From positions 343,982 through 407,981 of the forward strand of contig NZ_JH594605.1 in the NCBI RefSeq assembly GCF_000243235.1: a DNA stretch of 64,000 nucleotides. The letters run 5' to 3'. Below are positions 34,797-42,669 of the stretch, one piece after another; position 1 is the stretch's first letter; each line of letters starts with the position of its first letter. The stretch comes from Gillisia limnaea DSM 15749. GTDB taxonomy: Bacteria > Bacteroidota > Bacteroidia > Flavobacteriales > Flavobacteriaceae. Both the position numbers and the translations under genes were made by a program. The notes below the pieces were generated by a model. It did no database searches and was not told the DNA's origin. It was given only the letters and a program-made list of their open reading frames with translations.

Positions 34797-34898
34797 TTAC
34801 CCCAAAGGGGTAATAGTAGTGAAGGTAGAAATAGACATGCCCATAACAGCCACCGGAGAGATGCTTATGTTATAATATGTAATTTCCTTAAGTGGCAT
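34797..34898 (-). CDS. Candidate thr operon leader peptide (33 residues)
   Basis: An ATG at 34898 opens a 33-codon frame on the minus strand that ends at TAA 34797-34799, 77 bases before thrA. The peptide has five Thr, five Ile and two Val, with the string ISTFTTITPLG at its end, very like the Thr/Ile-rich end of the enterobacterial thrL peptide. Its last codons overlap a perfect hairpin TTACCCC-TTT-GGGGTAA (34797-34813), and a T-run terminator candidate follows. Ribosome stalling on Thr/Ile codons when charged tRNA is scarce would favour thrA transcription. This is inferred from layout; expression is not shown. Confidence 0.55.
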   Translation of the reverse strand: MPLKEITYYNISISPVAVMGMSISTFTTITPLG

Positions 34899-34978
34899 AG
34901 GTTTTAATCTGAAGCTAAAAGTATACAAATTAATAGAAGAAAAAAATAAATAGATGAAAAAATGGAATAAAAACATTA

Positions 34979-35189
34979 GTGTCCGGTTAAGATATAAGAC
35001 CGCTGCGCTTTGAGAAAAAAGAACAGAGACTTGATTTTAACTCAATTACAACCAGTTTAAGTTATTTGACAAACGCTCTTATTACGACGAAATAGGTGCA
35101 AATCCGAAAAGCAGGTTATCTAAGTTTAAAAGTCTTACAAGCACCTGCTATTTCTAGCACTGCAACTGAAATTTTTACCGGACAACAAT
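34979..35189. mobile_element. Possible miniature or remnant insertion element with GTCCGGT inverted ends
   Basis: The left end reads AGTGTCCGGTTAAGATA and the right end TTTTTACCGGACAACA, whose reverse complement is TGTTGTCCGGTAAAAA; the shared core is TGTCCGGT-x-AA in inverted orientation, about 210 bases apart. The interior has no long frame on either strand. No convincing target-site duplication was seen. It fits a MITE or the leftover ends of an IS, but two matching 8-base cores could be chance. Confidence 0.35.
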
Positions 35190-35200
35190 GGACCAAAATG

Positions 35201-35236
35201 AAAAACCTATCCATTTTTAACAATGGATAGGTTTTT
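35201..35236. terminator. Perfect 15-bp hairpin, probable terminator
   Basis: AAAAACCTATCCATT (35201-35215), loop TTTAAC, AATGGATAGGTTTTT (35222-35236). A-run and T-run ends let it act in either direction. The nearest gene reading into it is the minus-strand SnoaL-like gene, which ends 157 bases away. Confidence 0.7.
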
Positions 35237-35340
35237 CATTTAAATTATTATTACAGGCCTTTGCGCTTGTTATGCATAAATATCAAACCTGGCTAAATTC
35301 TTCAACCTTGCCTAAAGGGAATAATTTAAAATTCAAAGAC

Positions 35341-35385
35341 TTGAAGAAGTCCCCTTCCGGGGATTTAGGGGCCTTTTTCTATTCC
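35341..35385 (+). repeat. TAGGGGCCTTTTT dispersed repeat with CCCC-TTCC-GGGG hairpin
   Basis: Reads TTGAAGAAGTCCCCTTCC then GGGGATTTAGGGGCCTTTTT and CTATTC. A shorter copy lies on the minus strand at 11031-11058. Position directly downstream of a gene stop and the T run suggest it may double as a terminator for a plus-strand transcript, although no plus-strand gene precedes it. Confidence 0.5.
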
Positions 35386-35393
35386 TGAATTAT

Positions 35394-35816
35394 TTAAGAT
35401 GTAACCGGTTTAACTCCAAGTTGTTTGAGGATTCCCAATTCATCTGAACTACCATATCGCTCAACAAGTTTTCCGTTTTCAAAACGTCCTATCTGAACTC
35501 CGCGGGCACTAAAGGTCTTCCCGGTAGGAGAAACTCCCATAAAATCTCCTTTATGTGTTCCGCTGATGGTATAAGCAAGAGCTACATTTTCTTGATCTGT
35601 GACCATATGTTCTACTTCTACATTTAGATCAGGAAAAGCATTTCTCATCATTGTGAAAAAGTCTATAAATCCTTGTGGTCCGGGTCCCTGCATTGGAGCA
35701 GGATCATGATCCTTTACATTTTCTGCAACCAGCTCACGAATCATTTCAAGATTCCCTGTATTAATAGCTTCACCAAATTTCTTCTGTGCATCTACATTCT
35801 TTTCTTTGCCCATCAT
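35394..35816 (-). CDS. SnoaL-like (ester cyclase-type) protein
   Basis: A 140-residue protein of the NTF2-like/SnoaL superfamily. The start NVDAQKKFGEAINTGNLEMIRELVAENVKDHDP, the FFTMMRNAFPDLNVEVEHMVTDQENVALAYTISGTHKGDF core and the terminal IGRFENGKLVERYGSSDELGILKQLG are the family hallmarks. Members cover small-molecule cyclases, isomerases and stress-linked proteins; the substrate cannot be predicted. It follows the AAA+ ATPase gene by 49 bases on the same strand, so co-transcription is possible. Tandem ATGs at 35816 and 35813 are both plausible starts. Confidence 0.85.
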   Translation of the reverse strand: MMGKEKNVDAQKKFGEAINTGNLEMIRELVAENVKDHDPAPMQGPGPQGFIDFFTMMRNAFPDLNVEVEHMVTDQENVALAYTISGTHKGDFMGVSPTGKTFSARGVQIGRFENGKLVERYGSSDELGILKQLGVKPVTS

Positions 35817-35865
35817 CTTTAATTTTTAGTTAATATATTAACTTTTTTATTTTAATACTTTAAAA

Positions 35866-37329
35866 TTACAATCCACTTATATAACTCCCGTAAAGATCCT
35901 TAAACTGAACTCCTCCTGCAGACCGGTATTTATTTAATTTTTTATGCTCTACAAGTCCCCACAATAAAAATTCCTTCAAAAAATAGCTGTCTTCTTTAGA
36001 AACATCAGATTGATATTTCTTAATCAGGTCATTTAACGGAGGCACAGAATCCAGTTTCTTTTTGTATTCTTTTTCGGTAAGATCATCTAATAGTTCAAAA
36101 CCGCTTTCGGCAAAGAACCATTCCACCAAATCGTTGTAGGGATTATCTTCACTGGATTTTTCCAGTTTTTCAATCTTTGGAAAATAATTCGTGAAGAGGG
36201 TTTTAACAGCGTCTCCAATTAATTGCTCTGCAACAAATGCGCTTCCCTCCTGTTCGCCTTCATAAACCAGCTCGATTTTACCGGTTATCGCCGGTATTAC
36301 GCCCAGAAAATCTCCAAACCTCAACAAGGTTTTTTCCTCTTTGTTCTTAACAGCCCTTCTTTCTGCCGTGCTCAAAAGGTTTTCAAATGCTGAAATACTC
36401 AACCTGGCACTTATTCCGCTTCGGGAATCGATGAACTCGTTATCCCGTGCTTCAAAACTTATTTGCTCCAGAAGATCCTTCGCAAGATCCGGAACATGGA
36501 TCATTTCAGTTTGCCGACTGTCCAGTCTGGCTTCCTGCTGAGTAATGGTTTTTGCGATTTCTATGGTATGCGGATAATGGGTTAATATTTGCGACCCTAT
36601 CCGGTCCTTTAACGGAGTTACAATACTTCCTCTATTGGTATAATCCTCTGGATTTGCAGTAAATACAAATTGCATATCCAGGGGCAATCTCAATTTAAAA
36701 CCTCGTATTTGTATATCCCCTTCCTGCAGGATATTAAAAAGTGCCACCTGAATTCGTGCCTGAAGATCGGGAAGTTCATTGATCACAAAAATGCTCCTGT
36801 TGGCTCGTGGTATCATTCCAAAGTGGATCACACGGTCATCGGCATAGCTCAGTTTTAAATTGGCAGCTTTTATAGGATCTACATCCCCAATAATATCTGC
36901 GACAGTTACATCTGGCGTGGCCAGCTTTTCAAAAAATCGCTCTTCCCTATGAACCCAGGCAATAGGCGTTTTATCGCCCTTTTCTTCCATTAAGGATTTT
37001 GCATACCTGGAAATTGGATGAAAAGGATCGTCATTAATCTCCGATCCCTCAACGATAGGCATCCATTCATCCAATAAATTCACCATCAAACGGGCCAATC
37101 TTGTTTTTGCCTGACCTCTTAAACCTAGTAAATTAATATTATGTTTAGATAGAATTGCCCGCTCCAGTTCCGGAATTACTGAATTTTCATACCCATGAAT
37201 TCCTTCAAATGCAGGGTCGTCATTCCTTATTTTTTCAAGTAAATTCTGCCTTAATTCTTCTTTTATACTTCTACTTCTATAGCCTGATTTTTTCAGCGCT
37301 TCAAAGGTTTTTATATTTTCTGTTTTCAT
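35866..37329 (-). CDS. AAA+ ATPase, magnesium-chelatase ChlI/MoxR-like
   Basis: A 487-residue cytoplasmic AAA+ protein. The P-loop is GLRGQAKTR at residues 69-77, where Ala replaces the usual Gly before Lys. Walker B-like IFVINELPDLQ, the arginine-rich ARIQVALFNILQEGDIQIRG and sensor 1 FTANPEDYTNRGSI are as in chelatase/MoxR ATPases. It lies downstream of a VWA-domain gene; such ATPase/VWA pairs act together in metal insertion or in assembling protein complexes. There is no chlorophyll or cobalamin gene nearby, so a chaperone-type role is more likely than metal chelation. Confidence 0.88.
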   Translation of the reverse strand: MKTENIKTFEALKKSGYRSRSIKEELRQNLLEKIRNDDPAFEGIHGYENSVIPELERAILSKHNINLLGLRGQAKTRLARLMVNLLDEWMPIVEGSEINDDPFHPISRYAKSLMEEKGDKTPIAWVHREERFFEKLATPDVTVADIIGDVDPIKAANLKLSYADDRVIHFGMIPRANRSIFVINELPDLQARIQVALFNILQEGDIQIRGFKLRLPLDMQFVFTANPEDYTNRGSIVTPLKDRIGSQILTHYPHTIEIAKTITQQEARLDSRQTEMIHVPDLAKDLLEQISFEARDNEFIDSRSGISARLSISAFENLLSTAERRAVKNKEEKTLLRFGDFLGVIPAITGKIELVYEGEQEGSAFVAEQLIGDAVKTLFTNYFPKIEKLEKSSEDNPYNDLVEWFFAESGFELLDDLTEKEYKKKLDSVPPLNDLIKKYQSDVSKEDSYFLKEFLLWGLVEHKKLNKYRSAGGVQFKDLYGSYISGL

Positions 37330-37564
37330 TTTATATTATTTTTTTAGCGGAAATATCTAATATCCATAGAACCCTCTTTTTGTTGGAATACATGGTTTTA
37401 AAAAGGATATTTTATCTCTAATTTATAAATTTTCATTTTCGGTATTTCCGAAGGTTTACTTTATTTTGAATACTAAACAGCTGGTCCTACTGCTTTATTG
37501 ATTTAAAGTTGCAGCATTAGAGCTGCTATTCCTTTAGGTTTTATATCAATCCTGAATTATTACC

Positions 37565-38695
37565 TTATCCTTTAATTCTTCTCTTTCTATTGCTTTCATA
37601 ATCTTCAAAGATCATTTCACCCAATCCCTTTAATCCGGTGAAAAAAGCTTTTCCCTGATTTGCCTGCGTAAATTCACGAACAAATCGTTCCAGATAAGGA
37701 TCCTGTGCGATCATAAACGTCGTTATAGGAATATGGAGCTTTCTGGCCTTTTGTGCCATATTATAACATTTATCGATAATGTATGGATCAAGCCCTACAC
37801 TGTTTTTATAATAGGTTCCATCCCGCTCTCTTATGCAGCTGGGTTTTCCGTCTGTAATCATAAAGATTTGTTTGTTGGTATTTCGTTTTCTTCGAAGCAG
37901 GTCCATAGCCAGTTCCAATCCTGCCACCGTATTTGTGTGGTAGGGCCCAACTGTAAGATAGGGCAAATCGCCAATGGAAATCGCCCAGGCATCATTTCCA
38001 AAAACAAGGATATCCAACGTGTCTTTGGGATATCGAGTAGTGATAAGTTCTGCCAGCGCCATCGCAACTTTCTTAGCCGGAGTGATCCTGTCTTCTCCAT
38101 AAAGGATCATGCTATGACTTATATCTATCATTAACACTGTACTCATTTGAGATTTATGATGGGTTTCCTCCACCACCAGGTCATCTTCAGTCATTTTAAA
38201 ATCTCCCGGACCATGATTGATTTGGGCATTTTTTAAACTCTCGGTCATGGAAATTTTATCCAGGGAATCCCCATAATGGAATTCCTTGAATTCCCCGGTA
38301 TGTTCATCTCCCAGTCCCTGCTGTTTTGTGCTGTGATTTCCGGATTTGCTGCGTTTTAATTTTCCGAAGATTTGATTTAAGGCTTGTTGACGAATCGCTC
38401 TTTCGGTTTTTGCAGTAATCGCCATTCCACCCTTTCCATTGGGATCAATTTCCTCACGGATGTATCCCTTTTTCTTCAAATCTTCAATAAAATCATCTAT
38501 GGTATAATACTTATCTGTGAGTTTGTACTCAACATCAAGCTGACGCAACCAATCTATCGCTTCATCAAAATCTCCTGAAGTATGGGTGATCAATTCTTTA
38601 AAAATTTCAAAAAGCTTTTCAAAAGGTGATTTTTCGGGCTCTTCAAATTTCTTGAATACAAAACCTTTTCTTATGGTAGCATCCTTCTTCTTCAT
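37565..38695 (-). CDS. VWA-domain protein, partner of the AAA+ ATPase
   Basis: A 376-residue cytoplasmic protein (no signal peptide). The first 170 residues are charged and helical. The vWA domain starts with STVLMIDISHSMILYGEDRITPAKK, a complete MIDAS motif D-x-S-x-S, and continues with ITTRYPKDTLDILVFGNDAW, PYHTNTVAGLELA and QIFMITDGKPSCI (D-G for the third metal contact). This is the arrangement of ChlD/CoxE/RavA-associated VWA partners. It is upstream of the ATPase gene on the same strand with a 235-base gap lacking a clear terminator. Confidence 0.88.
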   Translation of the reverse strand: MKKKDATIRKGFVFKKFEEPEKSPFEKLFEIFKELITHTSGDFDEAIDWLRQLDVEYKLTDKYYTIDDFIEDLKKKGYIREEIDPNGKGGMAITAKTERAIRQQALNQIFGKLKRSKSGNHSTKQQGLGDEHTGEFKEFHYGDSLDKISMTESLKNAQINHGPGDFKMTEDDLVVEETHHKSQMSTVLMIDISHSMILYGEDRITPAKKVAMALAELITTRYPKDTLDILVFGNDAWAISIGDLPYLTVGPYHTNTVAGLELAMDLLRRKRNTNKQIFMITDGKPSCIRERDGTYYKNSVGLDPYIIDKCYNMAQKARKLHIPITTFMIAQDPYLERFVREFTQANQGKAFFTGLKGLGEMIFEDYESNRKRRIKG

Positions 38696-38902
38696 TTGTA
38701 GGTTTATTTATTTAGGACTCTCAGGAAATAAAAAAATTCCATGTATAGTTGGTTGCAATAACTTCAGAAATAATTTTATTTCGTAGTAAGAACACCTGGC
38801 GTATATTAAATCTATAAAGTTAAAACAATTAAACGCAACCTAAAAAATGATCTTTATAAACACAGACTAAATATTTGTTAATAAAATGCTGCGGATTAAT
38901 GT

Positions 38903-38934
38903 TTGCCAGAAATCAAATTTATGATGTAATTTTA
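38903..38934 (+). promoter_or_regulatory. Bacteroidota-type promoter for the membrane EEP gene
   Basis: TTG (38903-38905), a 21-base spacer and TAATTTTA (38927-38934) match the published Flavobacterium consensus TTG-N17-23-TAnnTTTG except for the last base. The start codon is 17 bases downstream of the box. Confidence 0.5.
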
Positions 38935-38951
38935 CAGTTAACAGCAGTTTG

Positions 38952-40031
38952 ATGAATATTCCGGAAATAATAATTACCTTTTTTAGTTTATTGATGTTGA
39001 TACCAACTCTGGCCTCGCTTACCAAGTTTGATCAATGGTGGATTAGGGGATTTGATTTCCCCCGACTTCAAATAAGTTTCCTTATTCTTCTTATGATCTC
39101 CCTCTCGCTAATATTTTATACGTTTGGGGCAGTCTATCATTATATAATAGTGATTTTATTGCTTTCAAGTTTCATCTATCAGGCAGTAAAAATATTTCCA
39201 TATACAATTCTTTCAAAAAAAGTAGTACTTAAATTCAAAGGGAGTGATCCTAGAGGGGTGATCTCAATTTTAATAAGCAATGTGTTAACCACAAATAAGA
39301 GATCGGATAAATTACTTGATCTTGTTCAAGCTAATAAACCCGATATACTATTAACATTGGAAAGCGACCAGCGTTGGGAAAATGAACTTTCAGTTATTGA
39401 AGATGAATATATTTATACTGTGAAAATTCCGATGGATAATTTCTATGGAATGCACCTTTATTCAAAATTAAAGCTGGAGCATATAGAAATAAAATATCTC
39501 ATTAGCGATGAGATTCCGTCAATTCATGGATATGTACGGTTGCGAAATGGGGAAAGGATAAAGTTCCACTGTTTACATCCTAAACCTCCAAGTCCAAGTG
39601 AAGATGATACTTCGACAAACCGGGATGCCGAGCTATTACTGGTAGGAAGAGAAATTAATACAGAGAAGGATTCCATCCTGGTATTTGGAGATCTAAACGA
39701 TGTGGCCTGGTCCAGGACAACTAAATTATTCCAAAAATTAAGCGGCTTACTGGACCCAAGGATAGGAAGAGGATTTTACAATACTTTTCACGTGGATTAT
39801 GCTCTTTTACGCTGGCCGTTAGACCATGTTTTTCACACAAAAGATTTCACCTTAATAGAAATTAAGCGTTTAAAAAGTATTAATTCTGATCATTTCCCTA
39901 TGTATATTAAACTAAATTATGAGCCAAAGGGAAGATCTTTTCAGGAAGAACCCGAAAAAGCAGATGGAGATGAAAAAGAATGGGCAAACGAAAAGATAGA
40001 AAATGGAAGTCCCCAGGAAACCGATTTATAA
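38952..40031 (+). CDS. Membrane-anchored endonuclease/exonuclease/phosphatase family protein
   Basis: A 359-residue protein. The ATG at 38952 is used; a TTG precedes it. Residues 1-100 form about three hydrophobic helices (IPEIIITFFSLLMLIPTL; ISFLILLMISLSLIFYTFG; HYIIVILLLSSFIYQAV). The catalytic domain (about 100-330) has LTLESDQRW (metal-binding Glu), CLHPKPPSPSE (His), VFGDLNDVAWSR, WPLDHVFHT and NSDHFPM, all EEP active-site positions. Family members hydrolyse phosphodiesters of nucleic acid or lipids; substrate is unknown. The tail is acidic. Its stop abuts the stop of the convergent response-regulator gene with no base between. Confidence 0.9.
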   Translation: MNIPEIIITFFSLLMLIPTLASLTKFDQWWIRGFDFPRLQISFLILLMISLSLIFYTFGAVYHYIIVILLLSSFIYQAVKIFPYTILSKKVVLKFKGSDPRGVISILISNVLTTNKRSDKLLDLVQANKPDILLTLESDQRWENELSVIEDEYIYTVKIPMDNFYGMHLYSKLKLEHIEIKYLISDEIPSIHGYVRLRNGERIKFHCLHPKPPSPSEDDTSTNRDAELLLVGREINTEKDSILVFGDLNDVAWSRTTKLFQKLSGLLDPRIGRGFYNTFHVDYALLRWPLDHVFHTKDFTLIEIKRLKSINSDHFPMYIKLNYEPKGRSFQEEPEKADGDEKEWANEKIENGSPQETDL

Positions 40032-40430
40032 TTAATCCAAAAGATATGGCTTTAGTTCAGGATGCTCTTTTATTTTTATACAATTATCGACAGAAATTGG
40101 TTTTTCTATAAAACTAATAACATTTTTATAATTTTTCGCCTTTTCCTTGTCGTAATTATCTATTGAAGAAGTTACCATAAACACAAAAACTTTTTCCGAA
40201 ATTTCCATTTCCCTTATAACATCTAAAACATCCCATCCATTCATCCCGGGCATGTTGATATCCAGCAAAATCAAAAATATATCCCCGGATTTCTGAATTT
40301 TCAAAAAATCAATTGCTTTCCTGGCATCCTGAAAAGAGATTGGGGCATCTGTAATCCCATATTTTTTAAGCATCTTTTCCTGAATAAAAAGCACAATGGA
40401 ATCATCATCAATTATCAATACTTTTAACAT
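40032..40430 (-). CDS. Single-domain response regulator (receiver only)
   Basis: A 132-residue CheY-like receiver: VLIIDDDSIVLFIQEKML (acidic pocket), phospho-acceptor aspartate in LLDINMPGMNGWDVL, the switch threonine/serine in FMVTSSID and the lysine in SFIEKPIS. No output domain follows, so it must act by binding another protein or in a phosphorelay. Its start overlaps the end of the upstream receiver-PAS gene by 7 bases, showing translational coupling in the signalling operon. Confidence 0.93.
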   Translation of the reverse strand: MLKVLIIDDDSIVLFIQEKMLKKYGITDAPISFQDARKAIDFLKIQKSGDIFLILLDINMPGMNGWDVLDVIREMEISEKVFVFMVTSSIDNYDKEKAKNYKNVISFIEKPISVDNCIKIKEHPELKPYLLD

Positions 40431-42193
40431 TCCGGAAAGTTTTGTGTTACCTGTTCGGTTTGATTTGTGATCTTGCGAATAATTCCATCTAGTTCTGTAG
40501 CAGAATGCAGGATATGTTTCAATAATTCTTCCTGGTTTACAATATCATCGTGAGTTTGCATTAAATCTATAATTCCCATTATTCTTGCAAGCGGAGCGCG
40601 AACCACATGGGATTGCGTCCAGGCAATGTCCTTTAGGCGCTCATTGTGATCTTCAATGGTTTGTATATGATTTTGTATCTCTGTAATATCCTGCATAGAG
40701 CCAATTATTCGCAAAGGATTACCCTTTGAATCTTTCACCAAAAAACTCCTGTCTAAAACATAACGGTAGCTGCCATCGGCACAACGAAACCTATATTCAA
40801 TTTGCAAGGTAGATTTGTTGAACTTATAAACTTCATCTGTGTTTTTATAGAGCCGTTCCCTGTCTTCCGGATGGATCCTTTCCCTCCACCATGCTCTCCC
40901 TACTTTAATTTCGGCAATTTTGTAACCAAACATGGTAAAAATCCCTTCGTTAAATTTTAAGATATCCTTTTGTACATCGTAATCTGAAATGGTATCACTG
41001 GTGGCCTTTGCAACTATATCATAGCGTTGCAAACTATCCATGAGTTTTCGCTCCTGATTCACAAATTCAGTAACATCCCGGGAATTAGCTACCAAGCCGT
41101 TAACGGCAGGATCCATTATAAGATTTGTAAAAACGGTTTCAATCCACCTCCATTCATTTGAGGAAGTTTTAATACGATAAGAAGGAATCTGGATTCGCTT
41201 ATTATTTTTAAGCTTTAAAATATTTTTCTTAACCTGGTTTATATCTTCCCGATGGATAAGATCGAAGAAATTCATTTCAAGCATTTGATCTGCAGGAATG
41301 CCCATCACCAGATCGGAAGAGGGACTCACATGAGAAAAATTTCCATTAAAATCCAGTATCATTACGAGATCTGAAGCTTCCTGGACCAAAGCTTTAAATC
41401 GTTTATCACTCCTCGCTAGTTGATCTTCCGCTTTTATTCTGGCTGTTACATTATTCACTAAAGTTACACGTGCCTCATGCCCATCAAAGCTTATTGGATT
41501 GCTTTGTATTTCCAGATGCATAATTTCCCCATCCTTTTTTTTATGGGAAATACTAAAACCAAAAAAATCATGACGTTTTCTTTGAACAAATATCTCAATT
41601 TTTGGCTCAGGATTAACCCAAAGGTCCCTAACAGTAAAATTCATAAATTCTTCCCGTGTATACTGGTATAATTCTAAAGCAGCATCATTCACACTTAAAA
41701 ATTTGAGGCTATTTCTATCTAAAACCCACATAGGCATAGGGCTGTGGTTAAACAGGGCTTTGTAATTCTTCTCAGATTCTGAAAGCTGTTTTTGGGATTT
41801 TTTGCGTTCGATACTATAAAATATACTTTTTGAAAGTTGAGAAACATTGAGTTCATCTTTCAGTAGATAATCTGAAATCCCTAAAGACAAGGTTTTAACA
41901 CCAAAGTCTCTATCCCCAAAACCGGTAAGTACAATTACAGCACATCTGTTTGAAAATTCAACAACATCTTTAACTAAAATCTCCCTATCATCAACATCTG
42001 GCAGGGAGAGATCAAGTAAGATAGCATCCAGCTCAATATCGGATTTTAAAATAGTTTTGGCTTCCTCAAAAGTGCAGGCCCGTTTAATATCCACATCCGA
42101 TTGAATTTCATTTAAATAGTCCTCTATTAGAATGAAATCCCCTAGATGGTCTTCAATTACCAAAATTTTTAAAACAGGGGGAATGTAGGACAT
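40424..42193 (-). CDS. Receiver-PAS(x3) protein with H-box but no ATPase domain
   Basis: A 589-residue signalling protein. Residues 8-125 are a receiver (LKILVIEDHLGDFILIEDYL; LLDLSLPDVDDREIL), then three PAS domains (about 140-265, 270-390, 395-515; each ends in a PAC-type ...DITE or RDVTE string). The C-terminal 70 residues hold a histidine-kinase dimerisation H-box, IAWTQSHVVRAPLARIMGIIDLM, and the protein then stops without a HATPase domain. The histidine could be phosphorylated by the neighbouring kinase, making it a phosphotransfer protein or scaffold. It lies 8 bases after the single-domain receiver and overlaps the next gene by 7. Confidence 0.88.
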   Translation of the reverse strand: MSYIPPVLKILVIEDHLGDFILIEDYLNEIQSDVDIKRACTFEEAKTILKSDIELDAILLDLSLPDVDDREILVKDVVEFSNRCAVIVLTGFGDRDFGVKTLSLGISDYLLKDELNVSQLSKSIFYSIERKKSQKQLSESEKNYKALFNHSPMPMWVLDRNSLKFLSVNDAALELYQYTREEFMNFTVRDLWVNPEPKIEIFVQRKRHDFFGFSISHKKKDGEIMHLEIQSNPISFDGHEARVTLVNNVTARIKAEDQLARSDKRFKALVQEASDLVMILDFNGNFSHVSPSSDLVMGIPADQMLEMNFFDLIHREDINQVKKNILKLKNNKRIQIPSYRIKTSSNEWRWIETVFTNLIMDPAVNGLVANSRDVTEFVNQERKLMDSLQRYDIVAKATSDTISDYDVQKDILKFNEGIFTMFGYKIAEIKVGRAWWRERIHPEDRERLYKNTDEVYKFNKSTLQIEYRFRCADGSYRYVLDRSFLVKDSKGNPLRIIGSMQDITEIQNHIQTIEDHNERLKDIAWTQSHVVRAPLARIMGIIDLMQTHDDIVNQEELLKHILHSATELDGIIRKITNQTEQVTQNFPEC

Positions 42194-42201
42194 AGAGCGA
42201 C

Positions 42202-42633
42202 TTAATCTTTTTTAGGTAATTGAACAACCGAAATCCAAAAATCTTCAATGGAGGAAACAACTTTTAAAAAATCGTTGGCATCCACGGGTTTGGTAATATA
42301 ACAGTTGGCATAATTTTTATAGGAATTCATCACGTCCTCCTGAGAAGAAGAAGTACTAAGAATAATGACCGGGAGATGCCTAAGGTGGTCTATAGTTTTA
42401 ATTTTTGTTAAAACCTCATGACCATTCATTTTTGGTAAATTTATATCTAGTAAGATCAAATCCGGAGTTATTGCATCCTTATAATCACCTTTTTTCTCCA
42501 GAAACTCCAAAGCTTCCATTCCATCTTTGACCACTGAAATTCTATTGGCTATTTTACCCTCCTTAAGGGCTTCAGTAGTTAATACGATATCTCCTTCATT
42601 ATCTTCTACTAATAGAATATCAATTAATTTCAT
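42202..42633 (-). CDS. Single-domain response regulator, Rcp1-type
   Basis: A 143-residue receiver: DILLVEDNEGDIVLTTEAL, phospho-acceptor in LILLDINLPKMNGHEVL, ILSTSSSQEDV and ITKPVDANDF. The EDNEGDIVLT start and KMNGHEVL string are typical of the Rcp1-like receivers that partner phytochrome- and PAS-type kinases. There is no output domain. It follows the giant PAS kinase by 36 bases on the same strand and is the obvious phosphoryl acceptor of that kinase. Confidence 0.93.
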   Translation of the reverse strand: MKLIDILLVEDNEGDIVLTTEALKEGKIANRISVVKDGMEALEFLEKKGDYKDAITPDLILLDINLPKMNGHEVLTKIKTIDHLRHLPVIILSTSSSQEDVMNSYKNYANCYITKPVDANDFLKVVSSIEDFWISVVQLPKKD

Positions 42634-42669
42634 AGGTAGGTATGATTGGGGGTTATAAATATACTAAAA

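Larger units (their letters stand above)
34899..35393. other. Gene-free spacer upstream of the thr leader
   Basis: No intact gene. From the thr side: an AT-rich promoter zone (34899-34978), a ~210-base block bounded by imperfect inverted repeats with GTCCGGT cores (34979-35189), a perfect 15-base-pair hairpin (35201-35236), and a dispersed-repeat copy (35341-35385) just after the SnoaL-like gene. Confidence 0.6.

Noticed and set aside
34683..34907. Plus-strand open frame over the thr leader
   Set aside because: It is the shadow of the minus-strand leader and attenuator sequence; no motif or coding bias.
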